Below, in pieces: positions 23,232 through 36,163 of a DNA stretch of 64,000 bases. The DNA comes from Lindgomyces ingoldianus (Eukaryota; Ascomycota; Dothideomycetes; Pleosporales; Lindgomycetaceae), in assembly GCF_010093535.1 (NCBI RefSeq), contig NW_022985174.1, forward strand, positions 349,837 to 413,836, in the 5' to 3' direction. The translations under genes and the position numbers were made by a program. Below the pieces are notes generated by a model that saw only the letters and a list, made by a program, of their open reading frames with translations, did not search any database and had not been told where the DNA came from. How positions within the stretch are numbered: position 1 is the first letter of the stretch; the number at the start of each line of letters is the position of its first letter.

Positions 23232-23239
23232 AATTTATA
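23232..23239 (-). promoter_or_regulatory. TATA box of the DUF6055-like gene
   Basis: The palindrome TTTATAAA lies about 40 bases upstream of the ATG at 23192, a plausible spacing for a core promoter of an inducible secreted protein. Confidence 0.5.
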
Positions 23240-23948
23240 AAGGCAATACAGGCGGAATAATTCATTTGCGTGTTCCAGCTGCCCCCCTTTGGTTAATTTG
23301 GATAGGTTTGGCAAGCCGCGTCAGGGTAGGGCAGATAGACAGTGCTATGCGCTGATTGGTTGAAAAATAGAAAATAATGAATGAAACAAAAGCTTGGACG
23401 TTGACGAAGTCCAGGGCTCATAACTGTGGCTCCATTTCTCCAGGGATGCAGGGGTAATTCTGCCACCATATAAGTCATGTTACTTCCTAACGAGGAACAT
23501 GACCAAGTTGGAGTCCGTTTGTTAAACCTCTTGCTGGAACAAAAGAGTGTTAGTAAGGTGAATTTTCCTATCCTAAAATACACTAAGGTTCTGCGTTAGG
23601 TGGCAAGAGGGACTAATATCCCAAGCCAGGATGGATCAGGTGGAGACCAGCTTCTGTGTCACTGGTAAGTATCATGATGGGACTGCCAAATTGAAGAATC
23701 GGCGAAGGCTTCGGCCAAGAGCAGTTCGATTATCGAATAAAGAGGTGCTTGTGCGAATGTGGCCTCGTCCTTGCAGATCTCTAGTCTACATGTCAAGAGA
23801 GCTAACCCACCAACTTTGTTCCCCAAGAACGCCCTTATTTGAGGATACCGGATACCGACTGGAAAGTGTACCAGGAACGCCTTGCTGGATGAAGACATGC
23901 GAGGATAGATACATGGGCACTTGACTATCTTTCACCTACACTTTAACC
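23240..23948. other. Gene-free spacer
   Basis: About 700 bases between the DUF6055-like promoter and the 3' end of the PP2C gene. Overlapping ORFs of 79-97 codons occur on both strands near 23631-23924, but none resembles a known protein. Confidence 0.4.
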
Positions 23949-25855
23949 TTAAAGTTTCGCCTTTGCCTCTGGAGAGGAAGCGCTCGCTTCCTTGTTCAAG
24001 GTAACATTGCCAGTGGTAGAGCCTTCGCCGAAGAAGATAACTTCGACTGTCAAATCGTCTCTGTTAATGGTTAGCCATGTTGGGTTGGTGGGGGATGGAA
24101 ACGCCATACCTATATCGTCTAGAGAAAGGACTGGGCAAGGTCAACAGAGCGGACAATTGATCTTGATCGTTTCCACCAAGCGCATTTCTAACAAGGTGGG
24201 TTGCGGCATTCTTGTCTTCTACAACGAAACGTTCGTTCAGTGACGTCTTAGTGCCCCATTGTTGCTGACGAATCGGGGCCCGTTGACCTGTGCCATCAGA
24301 ATCATGCCCCTTCTGCTCAACTGGCAGAGTCTTTTGTGTTGACCACCAGCTCTTCAACCAGGATTCTGTCCGGGCATTCCGTCCATTGGTGTTGCCCTGG
24401 GCATCCAACCACTGACCAACAAGTCCAACAACTTCTTCGTTGGTAAGCATTTCCCAAAGGCCATCGGTAGCCATAACAACAAAGTCACCATTTTCTGGCT
24501 CGACTTTTGTTGTGGTTATGACGGGCTCAGCCGTGACATAAGGGGGACTCTTGAGAAGTGGAGAAGGGCTCCGCCCAAAGTACGACCTCTTCAATTCTTC
24601 GTTAGTTTTGAGAGACCATTTGTAGATTGCGTCCCCAAATGCACGTGATGGCTCAAGACCGCCAAGGATACGCCCGTTCCTGACCACGCTCGGCTCTCCA
24701 GGGTGGTCTTTGCGCAAGCGCTCAGCTTCACTTGCACTTGATCCGGTCTGATCTGTTGAGAGCGGGGTGGCTGTCCACTTGCCACTTGCTCCTCGTCGGC
24801 CGAGGACTGCGCGGGAATCGCCTGTACAGGCTACTCGCAAAAGTTTCGATCTGCTATCGTAGAAAGATAGTAGGGCACATGAACCGGACAGAGCGGGGGC
24901 CAGGAGCTCAGCCGCAGCAAGCTTCGACTGTGCCTTCTGGACCTTTGCAACGGATTCGTGCACAATTTCATGATCGAGCCGCAGAAACCCCGTCTTAATG
25001 GCCTTGTCGATTGACTCGGGAGTTGGAAAGCGCAGCGACGGGTCAGCTAGCGCAGACTTGAAGGCACTATCGAGCTCACGGGCTACGAACGATATCAGGG
25101 TCTCGCGTAATTTTGCCGACGTGACCCAGCCGCTTGTATCAATCAGTGGCTAATCGAAGCTGGTAGAGGTATGATTCTTACCTATGGCCATCAAAGACAC
25201 CCCAGAACATCCAGTCGCTGGCTGTTGTGCCATTCTCTGTTGCAGCCGTGGTCTGCGGTACCTCGATGATCTTCTCGGCGTGGTCATCCTCAATGGGGTC
25301 GTTGCTGGGTATCTGCACAACATCGTAGCGGACAACGCCCTGCCCCCTCCCGACCAGCCAGGACTCCTCGTTCTTTCTTAGCTTTTGAGTCGCCTGTTCC
25401 GGCGTCAACATCTCCAGTACTTTCCGGCCGAAGTCGTCCGTCTCCTTCGACAGCGGGCTGTCTCCTGTGATGGTGCCGGTGAAGAGCGAGCCCTGGTCAA
25501 CCACAAGGGCACGCCGTGTATGCTTGCTGTGGTCTCCCGGGCTACTGTCTAGCGCGTTCGAGCTGCTGCTGTGCTCTGCAGACGAGGGAGCCGAGGTCCC
25601 GGCCGGGCTGGTGCCTCTGTAGGCATAGAAGGCGCCTGAGGCAACAGCAGCCGAGACGAGAGCATACGCAAAGGACCGGAGCTGCATAGACGAGGTCAAA
25701 ATGACGGACGAGGTACGCTCTCGGCGCGAAGAAACGGCGCGATGCCCTAGAAGACCATGGTTGAGGGGAACGAAGGCAGGAGTGCGATTACGGGCGAACT
25801 TGCGGAGGCACGGACGGCGGGCAGATCGAAAGGCTTGGACAGCCGCCCGACGCAT
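23949..25855 (-). CDS. PTC5: Mitochondrial PP2C phosphatase, Ptc5/pyruvate dehydrogenase phosphatase type
   Basis: Three exons, 25855-25182, 25132-24110 and 24060-23949, give 602 residues. An Arg-rich, acid-poor N terminus (MRRAAVQAFRSARRP) looks like a mitochondrial presequence, and a hydrophobic segment (FAYALVSAAVASGAFYAY) follows. PP2C motifs are present: the metal-binding WGVFDGHSGW, whose Ser is split by intron 1, then SGSCALLSF, RVACTGDSRAVLG and FVVMATDGLWEMLTNEEVV. The last exon supplies DDLTVEVIFFG, the closing metal motif. Family members dephosphorylate the E1 subunit of pyruvate dehydrogenase. The gene is divergent from RQC1. Confidence 0.9.
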
Positions 25856-26129
25856 TTGAACAGGTCGGAAGCCTATCTGGTACCTGAGTACCTAGGTCCG
25901 CGGGTAGCAAGAGACGGGGTGGGAGTGCGGGGATGTCGAGGCTTTTGGGAAAGGTTGACGCTCAGAAGGCTCGACATGCTCGGATAGTAGGCGCTCCCAC
26001 GGCTTGTTACCGGTGTTGGAGGTCCGTGCTTTCACGCCAAGCCGTCCCTTCCTCTCCCAATATCAATAGTATATCAGTCCCCCGACTCGAACCGCCACAC
26101 AACCAACTAATATCCCACATTGCACCAAG

Positions 26130-28373
26130 ATGTCTTCCCGCCTACTGCGACGGGCTCAGAAGGAGCTTGAGGAGCGCCAACGGCTGGAGAGACTCGCACA
26201 ACCACATGAAGAGGAGCCATCAGAGGAGGAGGTCACGCTTCCCTCGAGACCGAAACCCAGCTTGTTTGCCTTGCTGGGGGAGGCATCTGAAGCGGGCGAC
26301 GGGAATGAGGATGATGTAGAGCCGGAAGTGGATTCCTTAGACAGCGAGGGCGAGGCAACACCTGCCATCGCCCCAGCCCCTCTGCCCTCGAAGAAGAGCA
26401 AGAAGAAAAAGAAGAAAAAGAAGAAGGGCAAAGACAAGGCCCAGGTCAACGATCCGCCAAACGCAACCCCTTCCTCCACATCGCCAAAAATACAATCTGG
26501 TCTAGACGAAATTGACCGTGCTCTTCTCGCTCTAAACATTACTTCACAGGCCAATTGCAGCTCCACCGCTGACCAACTAACATCGACTGTTAGCGACGAG
26601 ATGCAGCAGCTGTATGCAGTCCTCGCTATAGACACCCAGCACCTACAGGCTTCCAATGAAATGCGCAAGCTCTTTGGTCGTGCGGCCGTACAAGGTGGCA
26701 ATGACGACGAGCCAGCTCGACTGAGACAGCGTGGCCGTGGGCAGCTACAAGTTGGGATTGCTGCAAATGTAGCAGCTCGAAATGCACCGGGAAGTCGTAA
26801 TCTTTCTATCGGCCTTCGGCGGAATATTTTCGTCCAAGGCAAAGAAGAGTGGCCACGGGCTACGTTGGGCGGCCTAGGTATGGAAGTCGTGGAAAAGAGG
26901 AACGACGGAGCTGTTGAGTACCGTTTTGTCCACAACTTCACCTACCAGTCTGTCCAGAGGCAGTTCGAGACGTGCGTAGCATCTATGGATCCAGAACAAA
27001 TGATCCAGCTACTTCATTTCAACCGTAAGTCTGCCATATCAATTAGAAGTGCTTTCCATGGCATCGTGTTTTTGCTTTACTTGACTAGTTAGTTTTTGAG
27101 TGGGTAAAGATCATACCATGCCTGAAAGAAGATTATCGATACAACACCTGACTTCCCTGACACTGCGTAAACTAATAGCCGTTGGAATTTGGTACTAACA
27201 CAACTCGCAGCATACCACATCTCCACCTTGCTTCAAGTGTCCGAGATTGCCAAGCAGCAGCGTGACAATGCGACTGCTGGAGATCTTCTCGAGCGAGCCC
27301 TGTTCTCCTTCGGCCGTGCAGTACACTCTACGTTTGCAACGAATCTTTCCCAAGGAAAAGCGCGGTTGGATTTCCGCCGCCCTGAAAATCGCGAATTCTG
27401 GCTGGCGGCGTGGAGACACATTTGTGTCCTTGGTACCCGTGCAACCTGGCGCACCGCTTTTGAGTGGGCGAAGCTACTCCTGAGCATGGATCCTGAAGGG
27501 GACCCGTACTGTATCCGCCTGGTGATCGATCAATTGGCTCTTCGTGGACGACAGCCCCAGAGCCTTATTAATATAGTAGACGCAGATCACTTGCAACGGA
27601 TTTGGAAAATTGCCCCGAATCTGGCGATGTCTATCGCCCTTGCTTACGACCACCTAAAGGACCCGGAGAAGGCTAGGTCATCATTACGTCTAGCTATCCA
27701 GCAATATCCATGGATTGCGGCGAGACTTTGTAAGGAGCTCGAAATCAGTCCTATCCCCAAACCGATATGGGGCAAGGAACCCAACGATGACCATCAAAAA
27801 CTACTATGCCAGCTCTATGTACCGAGGGCTAAGGACCTATGGAACACCCCCGAGGCAACTTCTTTGTTGGTTGAGGTGGCTTCCTCGCTTGAGACACTCG
27901 GTTCGGGTGAAAACCCTTCCTGGCTTAGGCACATTGATGAAGTCCATCTTGCTCGGCACGTTATTCTTTTAGATGACAGAGAGCTTCTAAGTTTCCTCGA
28001 GCCTCGGGTCATTAACAAATACACCTCCACATCTGACCCGCTGCCGCCAGAAGACAACAAATCTTCCTATACTGTCACGACCGCTCGACAGCAAAATGCC
28101 CAAAATGTCAATGAGGACCAGCTACGGGCCGAGCTCGAAGTCCTTCGAGAATACTTTGTACGTCTAGACTTGAGCCAGCACATCGCGGGTCAGGATTTGA
28201 CAGTAGAGATGCTTCGTCATGCATTAAGAGATGCGGGAACTAGCTACGAAGAATTTAGGAGGAATACAGAGAGAGTCCAGACCCTGCGGGCACGATTACA
28301 GGAATTAGGGATTCGAGTTGTCTTTGCTGAAGAGGACGGAGAGGACACAGATTCAGATACGGATGAGGAGTAG
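26130..28373 (+). CDS. RQC1: TCF25/Rqc1, ribosome quality control component
   Basis: Two exons, 26130-27024 and 27211-28373, give 685 residues. The 186-base intron is long for this window. Rqc1 works with Ltn1 and Cdc48 on stalled 60S subunits. The N terminus is charged and contains a polybasic run at residues 88-103 (KKSKKKKKKKKKGKDK). The TCF25 core includes YRFVHNFTYQSVQRQFE, then the NPYHISTLLQVSEI motif created across the intron, and helical repeats such as YPWIAARLCKELE. The C terminus is acidic (EEDGEDTDSDTDEE). Family assignment is strong. Confidence 0.9.
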
Positions 28374-28911
28374 CCAGAGGAGCCGCAGTGCTAAGTCCGC
28401 GATCTGGGTGGTCTGACAGAAAGTTGGAGCCTGCTATAGCATATTCACGAGGATTTTGGGATTTGTGAAAGCTATAGAAGCTGTGGCCAGAATTAGGACA
28501 AGTGTCAAAAGTATGCCACTTTCTATCATGAATCATGGTGCATCAAGGGGCAGGACCAGAGTTACTGCTGCATATCAATCGAGCAGTAGAATGGGCGGGT
28601 AGTTGGAAGCCGCAGTATCCAAGTCACACACGCCCTCATTATTTGTACAAATGACGTCGCGGCACTTATCTCAGGTTCTTTGGACACTGCATTCCAAGTT
28701 TGTATCACCTGCACGTGCCAGCACCTGGAAGCGCCACATCAGCGCCACCAGCGACGCTGGAACCTTGTAAAGTGACGTGGGGTTGTCTGTGGCCATGCCC
28801 GTATTCCCCTGCCTTCGTCTCCCCAACGCTAGCCCTGGAGGTCTCCTGTCCATTTCCTCGTCTGCCCGCTCAATTGTTCTACAACACCTTTTTACTTTAA
28901 TACCCACAGCT
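28374..28911. promoter_or_regulatory. Intergenic region between RQC1 and the RhoGAP gene
   Basis: About 540 bases in a head-to-tail arrangement, so it holds the RQC1 3' end and the RhoGAP promoter. In-frame near-cognate starts upstream of 28912 exist but have no support over the ATG. Confidence 0.35.
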
Positions 28912-31363
28912 ATGAGTGGCATGCGGGCGCACCTAGCGAGTCGCCTACGCAGCTCGTCGCTCAACGCAGTTGCACCGCGACCGGAGTCGACCGAGTACTC
29001 AACATCACTCGCTCGAGCCGCTTCAAGCATCCTGTATCGTTCGCCCATCCCCTCCAAAGAAAACAGGCCAATATACGTCCTAAATGCTGCGGCCCTGCCA
29101 GATTCTCGCGAGGCCGACTTCGACGCGCTGTTACCATACGTGCTTGCGAGACTACCAGAGGAAGACGACTTAGTCAAGGGCTATGAGTATGAAGTCGTCT
29201 TCTTCGCGGGCGATTCCGATGGTTCGACGTCACTCAAGAAAAATAGGCCTGGTTGGGGCTGGTTCCTGCAAGCTTATCACGTCCTGTCACGGGCCATGCG
29301 CAAGCGGCTGCAAAAGCTGTACATTGTGCATGAGAAAGCGTGGGTGCGAATCCTCACCGAGATCTTCTCCACCATCGTGAGTCCCAAGTTCAGGAGGAAG
29401 ATCATTCATGGTACGTCACGTAGCCTAACAGAGAATGAGGGGCTATTGATTGACAAATTACCCAGCGTCCACACTTAGCAACCTCGCTCTCTACATTCCC
29501 ATCGAAGACCTCCTCATTCCTCCTTCGACTTACCTCCATGACCGGCGCATATCTGACGACATATTTGCCCCATATGCGAGCGGTCGTCGAGCATTCACTG
29601 CTCGCCAGCCACTCCCAATTAGTTCCAAAGGCAAACCCCGGCTGCCACGCGTCCTCCGAGAGACAACCTGCTTCGTGCTCATGGAGCAGAATATCGTCGC
29701 CGAGGGGCTCTTCAGAGTTCCGCCACATGCCAAATTGAAAGAAATCCTAAAAGAAGCATACGACAGAGGCCAGAAATTCATCGTTTGGAAAGATAACGGA
29801 GCGACCCTTGCCATCCCCGGCTATACTCGTGCTGAGCACCTCGATGAAATCATCGCCGAGATAGACCAGAGAGATGCCTATGGAGTTCTAATGGCCGCCG
29901 GAATAATCAAGTCGTGGTACGCCGATCTCCGTCAACCGATATTTCCTCAGGCCTCATATAGAGACTTGAAGCGATTCTTCAATGACCCAGACGATGTCCC
30001 CGATCTCGAGAGACTAAAGGATCTAATCTCTCCTTCGTCAGAATGGTCCTTTTTACCAGTTGTTTCACGCGAAATCGTGACCAGGCATCTGCTACCCCTC
30101 CTAGATGCAGTCGCATCCCAGCAAGCCCGTAACAAGATGACCCCAGAGAATCTGGCCGTCTGCTTTGCACCGGCTCTGTTGTGCGGCCCAGACCAATTAG
30201 AAGACGCCAAGATGTCTTCCATAGTTCGGCGGATTCTTGCAATAGCGGTTGAGGCCTGGTCGGTTGGTCTTCGGGATGAGTGCGGAGTAGATGCAATTAG
30301 TTTCGAGCAAGACCTCCGCCTGCCCGTTGATTCAAATGATTGGGAAGATCCCCTTGAAGGTAGGGCATATTGTCCGGAAATGGAAGTAGATGATGAAGAC
30401 AACCAAGTAACCGGCATCATACTTCAGGACAACGAGAGCAGCCCTCGCGAGAAACCCCCTCCTTTACCTCCTCGCTCTACGAACTCACAACCTCGATCGA
30501 CATCCGGTCGTTCTTCTCATGATTCCGTGACTAAGCGAAAACCAGCCCCTCCACTCATGGTACCCCCAAGATACTCTACCATTGTCTCGGATGACACTCA
30601 CGACGTTGCGGAATCCCCAACAAGCTATTCTGCAGTGGCGGATGGATTCGCGCCCCCGCGCCCCTCTCAATGGGAGTTCCCCGACGAGAAGAAATCTGGT
30701 ACGAACAGTGTTGGCGATTCTCATCCTCCACCTCAAATCATTCTCCCCAAGAGGAAAGCCCTGACAGCAGAGCAGATTGACAATGCTGAGAGCGCCGCCG
30801 TAGGAGTACAGGCACGGAACTTGTCTGACCCAAGAATGGCTTTGCCAGGTTTAGCAAATCTTCCAATCTCGGAAGCAGTGAAACGAAAAGCTATTCCTCA
30901 TGTTAGAGAGCCCTCGGATCAGAAAACACGAACAGATATGCCCTCGCACACCCAGCTTGACAACGCTTCTCCATCGAATGTTCCGTTTGAAACTTCAGCT
31001 AGGCCCCAAGCTCCATCGACAGAGTTTCGTCGGCCGAGCTGGCCCGCGTCCACTTACAAACCCCCTAATATCACCTCTCTTGCTCGGCCAGTCCATCCCC
31101 CTACAAATCCCGTAACCAACCGCCCCCCTTCAAAGTCGACATCATTGCCGGTCCCTAGGCCAAAGCCACGCGCACCATCTCCCGGCTTGCTTCATAGAAT
31201 GCCTTCTTTCGAACCTTCAAATAGCCCGGCACTTGCACCTCCCTCTATCCCGCGCAAGCTGAATATGAAGAAAGCGTCAGTAGATGACCTTCGCAGATTG
31301 TACGAGGAGAGAGCTGGAACAGCGAAATCGTTGGTAGAGGCTGGACGGCACAAACCGTCATGA
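28912..31363 (+). CDS. CRAL-TRIO plus RhoGAP protein (ECM25-like)
   Basis: Two exons, 28912-29410 and 29466-31363, give 798 residues. A Sec14/CRAL-TRIO-like lipid-binding domain occupies about residues 45-195 (RPIYVLNAAALPDSREAD; WGWFLQAYHVLSRAMRKRLQ). A RhoGAP domain follows at about 215-395. Its arginine finger is Arg250 in EGLFRVPP, and NKMTPENLAVCFAPALL carries the conserved Asn region. The C-terminal half is Pro/Ser-rich with PPPLPPRS, a possible SH3-binding site. Yeast Ecm25 has this domain order. Expected role: turning off a Rho-type GTPase at a membrane. The GTPase target is not predictable here. Confidence 0.85.
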
Positions 31364-31724
31364 GTTAGGCGGAATCAAGTCTTGTTCCCTCTGTTCTCGG
31401 CTTTTTAGATGAGACATCCGTGCTCTGTTTCGCGGGCCTCTTTTCGCGCGAATACCCGGTCAAGCAGCGTAGTAGCTACGTAGACTGTAATCAACCCCTC
31501 GTTGAAGGTGAACTCAAAACTTTAAGCCTCTTAAGCCTCTTAAGCCCTGGGACGTGCTCCGCCTCGGCCTTGGCCTCAGCCTTATTTCGGGGCCAACGGC
31601 TTCCGAGATCGGGCTTGCAGATCGGGTCAGCGCCCTGGCAAAATAAAAATTGCCGAGACAGCAAGTGACTCTGACGTCCATTGCAAGCAGCTTTCCACCT
31701 CACTACTTCAACTGCACCTAAACT
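31364..31724. promoter_or_regulatory. Upstream region of chorismate synthase
   Basis: About 360 bases. It includes a short direct repeat, CCTCTTAAG repeated near 31524-31545 as GCCTCTTAAGCCTCTTAAGCC. No clear TATA box. Confidence 0.4.
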
Positions 31725-33046
31725 ATGTCTACATTCGGCCACAATTTCAGGGTAACCACGTGTGTGCTCCTTCACGCTTATCAATACCGTGCCAATGGCT
31801 GATTTTTGGACTAGTTATGGCGAATCCCACTGTTTGTCAGTGGGATGTATTGTGGACGGCTGCCCCCCAGGCATGGCCCTCAGCGAGGCGGACATCCAGC
31901 CACAAATGACGCGACGTCGCCCTGGGCAATCTGCCATCACCACGCCGCGCAATGAGAAGGACCGGGTAGAAATTCAATCCGGTACAGAGTTCGGCATCAC
32001 ACTGGGCACCCCGATCGGTCTGAGGGTCATGAACGAGAACCAGAGGAAGCAGGACTATGGGAACAACACAATGGATCTATACCCGCGTCCGAGTCACGCG
32101 GACTGGACGTACCTGGAGAAATACGGAGTCAAGGCGAGTTCTGGCGGCGGAAGGAGTAGCGCGCGAGAGACAATTGGTGAAGCATTCCGGGTCGCATTCA
32201 GACCTTGTGGGATCTAACGCTTGTCCAGGGCGTGTGGCAGCGGGCGCCATTGCCGAAAAGTACCTCCGCGAGGCGTACGGCGTCGAAATTGTGGCCTTTG
32301 TGGCCTCGATTGGGAACGAATTCCTTTTTCCACCAACCCTGGCTCACCGCACTGCATCTACGAACCCGGAGTTTCTCAAGCTGATCGAGACAATCGATCG
32401 AAAGACGGTCGACTCGTTCCTCCCGGTGCGGTGTCCAAACGAGGAGAGCAGTCAGCGCATGGAGAAGCTCGTGGCAGAGTTTCGAGACCGCCAAGATAGC
32501 ATAGGTGGAACCGTGACCTGCGTGATTCGGAACTGCCCGAGCGGGCTGGGCGAGCCTTGCTTTGACAAGCTCGAGGCGACGCTTGCGCATGCAATGCTCA
32601 GCATTCCTGCCACAAAGGCCTTCGAGATAGGGTCAGGATTCGGCGGCTGCCAGGTACCTGGCTCAATACACAACGACCCGTTCATCAAAGCGCCTTCAGT
32701 GCCCGCCTTGCACACAGGCACATCCCCGTCAGTCCCGCGGCCGCGTCTGACCACCAAGACCAACAACAGCGGGGGCATCCAGGGCGGCATCTCTAATGGC
32801 GCTCCCATCTACTTCACCGTGGGATTCAAGCCACCAGCCACGATTGGGCAGGCGCAGAACACCACAACGTACGACGAGAATGAAGGCGTGCTCGAGGCGA
32901 AAGGCAGACACGATCCCTGCGTCGTACCCCGGGCCGTGCCCATCGTTGAGTCCATGGCAGCGCTAGTAGTGATAGACGCAGTACTCGCGCAGCAGGCGCG
33001 ACAGATGGCTCGGAGCCTCCTGCCGGCACTGAAGTCACAGCAATAA
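31725..33046 (+). CDS. ARO2: Chorismate synthase
   Basis: Three exons, 31725-31759, 31815-32176 and 32229-33046, give 404 residues, a usual length. The enzyme converts EPSP to chorismate using reduced FMN, the last common step of aromatic amino-acid synthesis. Exon 1 encodes only [11 protein letters not shown] and joins to [11 protein letters not shown], the family signature. [37 protein letters not shown] (made across intron 2) and [15 protein letters not shown] follow. [16 protein letters not shown] and the R-x2-P box near the C terminus are present. Fungal enzymes are normally bifunctional with flavin reductase activity. Confidence 0.95.
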
Positions 33047-33583
33047 TATATTGTTTACTGGGGTACAACATGCTGCAACTTTGTCGCCAAAGGTGGAACA
33101 CGATAGAGGGGTGATTTAGGAGGACAGAAATTTATATCCTGTTAATGTTATCCCTGATTCCAGCAAAAGTTTTAATGAGTAGACTCTTCCCTAATCATGT
33201 TCCATGTTGTGTGATAACATTCTGTAGTTATACCCGCGCCGCTAGCAGAAGTCTGCCGGTGTCGGCAGCAACGAGCGTTGAACTTCGAGGCCTGCACGTT
33301 ATTGGACGGATGCCTGAATAAATAATTTCGCCGACGCCTCACTTCTCTAATCGCTGGAAGCACTGACCACCGCAGTGTGCATCTCCTCGGCCACTCTCCC
33401 GAGGCGTGTGGCGGGTGTAGAAGCTTTAATGCCTTACCGTCATGGTTGCTGTCTTGCCTCTTTCCCTAGCTGATGCCATATGGTTGCCAGCATCCCAGAA
33501 AGTGTGTGAGTGCCTAGATATGCCATGATCCGCGAGACTCCTCTCTGTTACCATTATTGCATCCCTCAGACAGAGCTACGGGA
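33047..33583. other. Intergenic region upstream of the Zn2Cys6 gene
   Basis: About 540 bases that begin the AT-richer accessory stretch. No RNA gene or coding sequence recognised. Confidence 0.35.
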
Positions 33584-36163
33584 ATGGCCCGCGCCACAGT
33601 GGTAAAGGAACAAAGTACCTCCTCATCCACTTCGCAGGGCCAGGGTGAGCCCAAGGGAAACAAACGGAGGTGTGTACAATCTGCCTGTGTTCCATGCAGA
33701 AAACGGAAGTCTAAGGTACAGCATGCCCAGTACCTTATCCTCCTTCACTAACAACTCTGACAAATAGTGCGATGGAGGCACCCCAGTTTGTGCAACGTGC
33801 ACTGCTGTGTACCAGACAGACTGCTTCTACGACCTTGAGACCGAAAGCCGTCGCACCAAGGCCACAGCGCAGAAGCGCGACAGCCTCACTGTGACCGCTA
33901 CCACCAGCGACAGTGCCGACTTCATCATTAATTTGATACGCACGCTCCCCGAGCGGGAAGTCTATGAGCTTATACGGCATATCAAGAAGGATCCATTTGA
34001 CCTTGCATCGCTCGCCGAATCGTGGAAGAAGACGACGGTGACACTGCCACACACAACCACGTCGGCCAAGCATTCCCTCGAGGGAGATCTCTCCCTCCTA
34101 CTTGGGAAGCCTGCCACTACCCGAACAGGCGAGTCGAGGCACTTTGGACACACTTCTAGTCTAGGGTTGGTTCCCGAAGATGAAAACTACACGTGCTCAC
34201 GTGTCCCCACGGTCTTTCCCGAAAGGCACCGAAACGGCACATGGACCACCGTGACCGACGACATCCATTTTGTCAATCGATTGCTAGAGCTGTACTTTAT
34301 GTGGTCACATCCCTTCTATATCATCTTCTCACGGGAGTGCTTCTACAAAGACTTCCGCAGTGGGCGCCAGAAATACTGCAGCCCTCTGCTGGTCAATGCC
34401 CTCCTAGCATATGCCTGCCATTTCTCCGACGAACCACGCGCGCGCCTGGACCCCGGAAACCCGCGTACAGCCGGCGATCACTTCTTCGCAGAGGCCAGGA
34501 GGCTGCTCTTTGAGGATGAGAGCCCTTCTATTACCACTACACAGGCACTCTGCGTCATGGCGATGCGCGAGCCCTCTGCTGGGCGTGATAGCTCAGGATT
34601 TATGTACATCGGACGGTGTATACGAATGGTTGTTGAGCTCGGCCTGCATCTACAGACTTCAGCCTGCCCCCCTTTCCAACTGACCTCCTCAGAAATTGAA
34701 GTCCGCAAAGTCACTTTCTGGGGGTGCTTTGTGGTGGATACGTAAGTTGCGCTTGGTTTGACGCAAAGGCTATCGCGCTGATGACACGATTGCTAGGGCC
34801 TGGTCGGTATGTATCGGGAGGATAACTCAACTTCCAAGAGCAGCCATCAACTTAGACAAACCAATACTCGACGAACCAATCACGACAGGTAATTATGGCA
34901 CTTGCCACCATAATTCTCATCACATTGAGTTTGTGACGGTCACGAGTCGCATGTTCCTTCAAGCCTTTAGCGCCTTGTCCGAGCTTGTGAATGACAACAA
35001 CTACATGTTCTTTGCCCCGAAAGATCGATTCACAGACCGACGCCTTATTGAGACCTATAAGAGGTACCAGACTTGGTACAATAATCTGCCACCACCTCTT
35101 CGTGTTCCAGATAATCCCAACATTGAACCTCAGCCACATATCGTAGTCCTTCAGTATGTGCTGATGTAATCAATATACCATTACTCTGCTAACTGTTCGC
35201 AGCATGTACTATTATACTATCATCTTGCACCTATTTAGACCGTTGCTTAAGTATGACCTCATTCATTCCGATATTCGACCAAGAGAGATGTGCATCGGGT
35301 CGGCGAACAAAATATCCGAGTTCCTTCGCCTTTATCGGCAGCATTACAAACTGCGGTGCGGCCATCTCATCTTAACACATATATTATTATCCGTTTGCAT
35401 CGTACACCTTCTCTATTCCAAGGATTACGAGACCAGCGCAGCCGGTTTGCTTGAGGGCCTACAAGCACTCGAAGAGCTCTCTACCTGTCACTATTTTGGT
35501 GCACGTTCATTCAAGATCGTTCATGCGTTGGCCAAAACTTGGAACCTCCCCTTCCCCGATGCTCTTAAGAACAGCAAACTCATCCCTAGAGAGGACACGA
35601 TAGGCATTTCTCCACTTACGGGTAGTCTCGTCACAGCTTCTATGAAACGGTTAACTAGGGATATATCCACAAATGGGTGCGAAGGGGTGGAACCACCAGG
35701 TTCATCTGTTCGGTGGGAATCCTTGCCCATGTTCGCGCTGCTTCAGCATAAGCAACATGGTCATCCCACTCAGGTCCCCGCGGCCCAAGCTTCGATGATC
35801 AGACAGCATAATACTAGCACCTCGTTACAGTACGCATCGAGCACATCTTCTCCCATGACAACCACAACCACGGCTGAACAGCTGTTCTGGACACCCATCA
35901 AAGGGGTAGGCGTTCCTTTACTCCCGAGGACTTATCACCTGAGCCCAATGGACTTGAACAATATGCTCGGCAGCGAAGACGAATGGGGCAGATTCGGAAG
36001 AGATGGTTTTAAAATGAGTGATAGGTGGGTGCAGGAGCCGATAGGTTTCAATGGAGGCGCGCACAGAGCGTCCTCGGGAATGGATGGTGCGCCTGGTATA
36101 TCTGGATCTGAACCTCGCGACAATTTGTGGGAGAGTGATAGACTGGGTCCAAGGGTAGGATGA
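33584..36163 (+). CDS. Zn2Cys6 transcription factor with fungal-specific regulatory domain
   Basis: Four exons, 33584-33715, 33768-34741, 34797-35153 and 35203-36163, give 807 residues. The binuclear zinc cluster is Cys35, 38, 45, 52, 55 and 63 (CVPCRKRKSK then CDGGTPVCATC), with intron 1 inside it. The middle region is a fungal_trans-type domain: LELYFMWSHPFYIIFSRECF, IGRCIRMVVELGLHLQ and KVTFWGCFVVDTAWS. The C-terminal 200 residues are low complexity. The layout resembles NIT-4-like or sugar-responsive regulators. It is 2.1 kb upstream of an MFS sugar transporter in the same orientation, so local regulation is possible but unproven. Confidence 0.85.

Noticed and set aside
23631..23924. Overlapping 79-97 codon ORFs on both strands
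   Set aside because: No recognisable motif, no splice partner and no promoter support.
26156..26941. 261-codon minus-strand ORF
   Set aside because: Antisense shadow of RQC1 exon 1; the poly-Phe run is the reverse of the polylysine tract.
34889..34929. Possible 41-base intron (GTAATT...TTGAG) in the Zn2Cys6 gene
   Set aside because: Removing it breaks the reading frame, whereas reading through keeps it.
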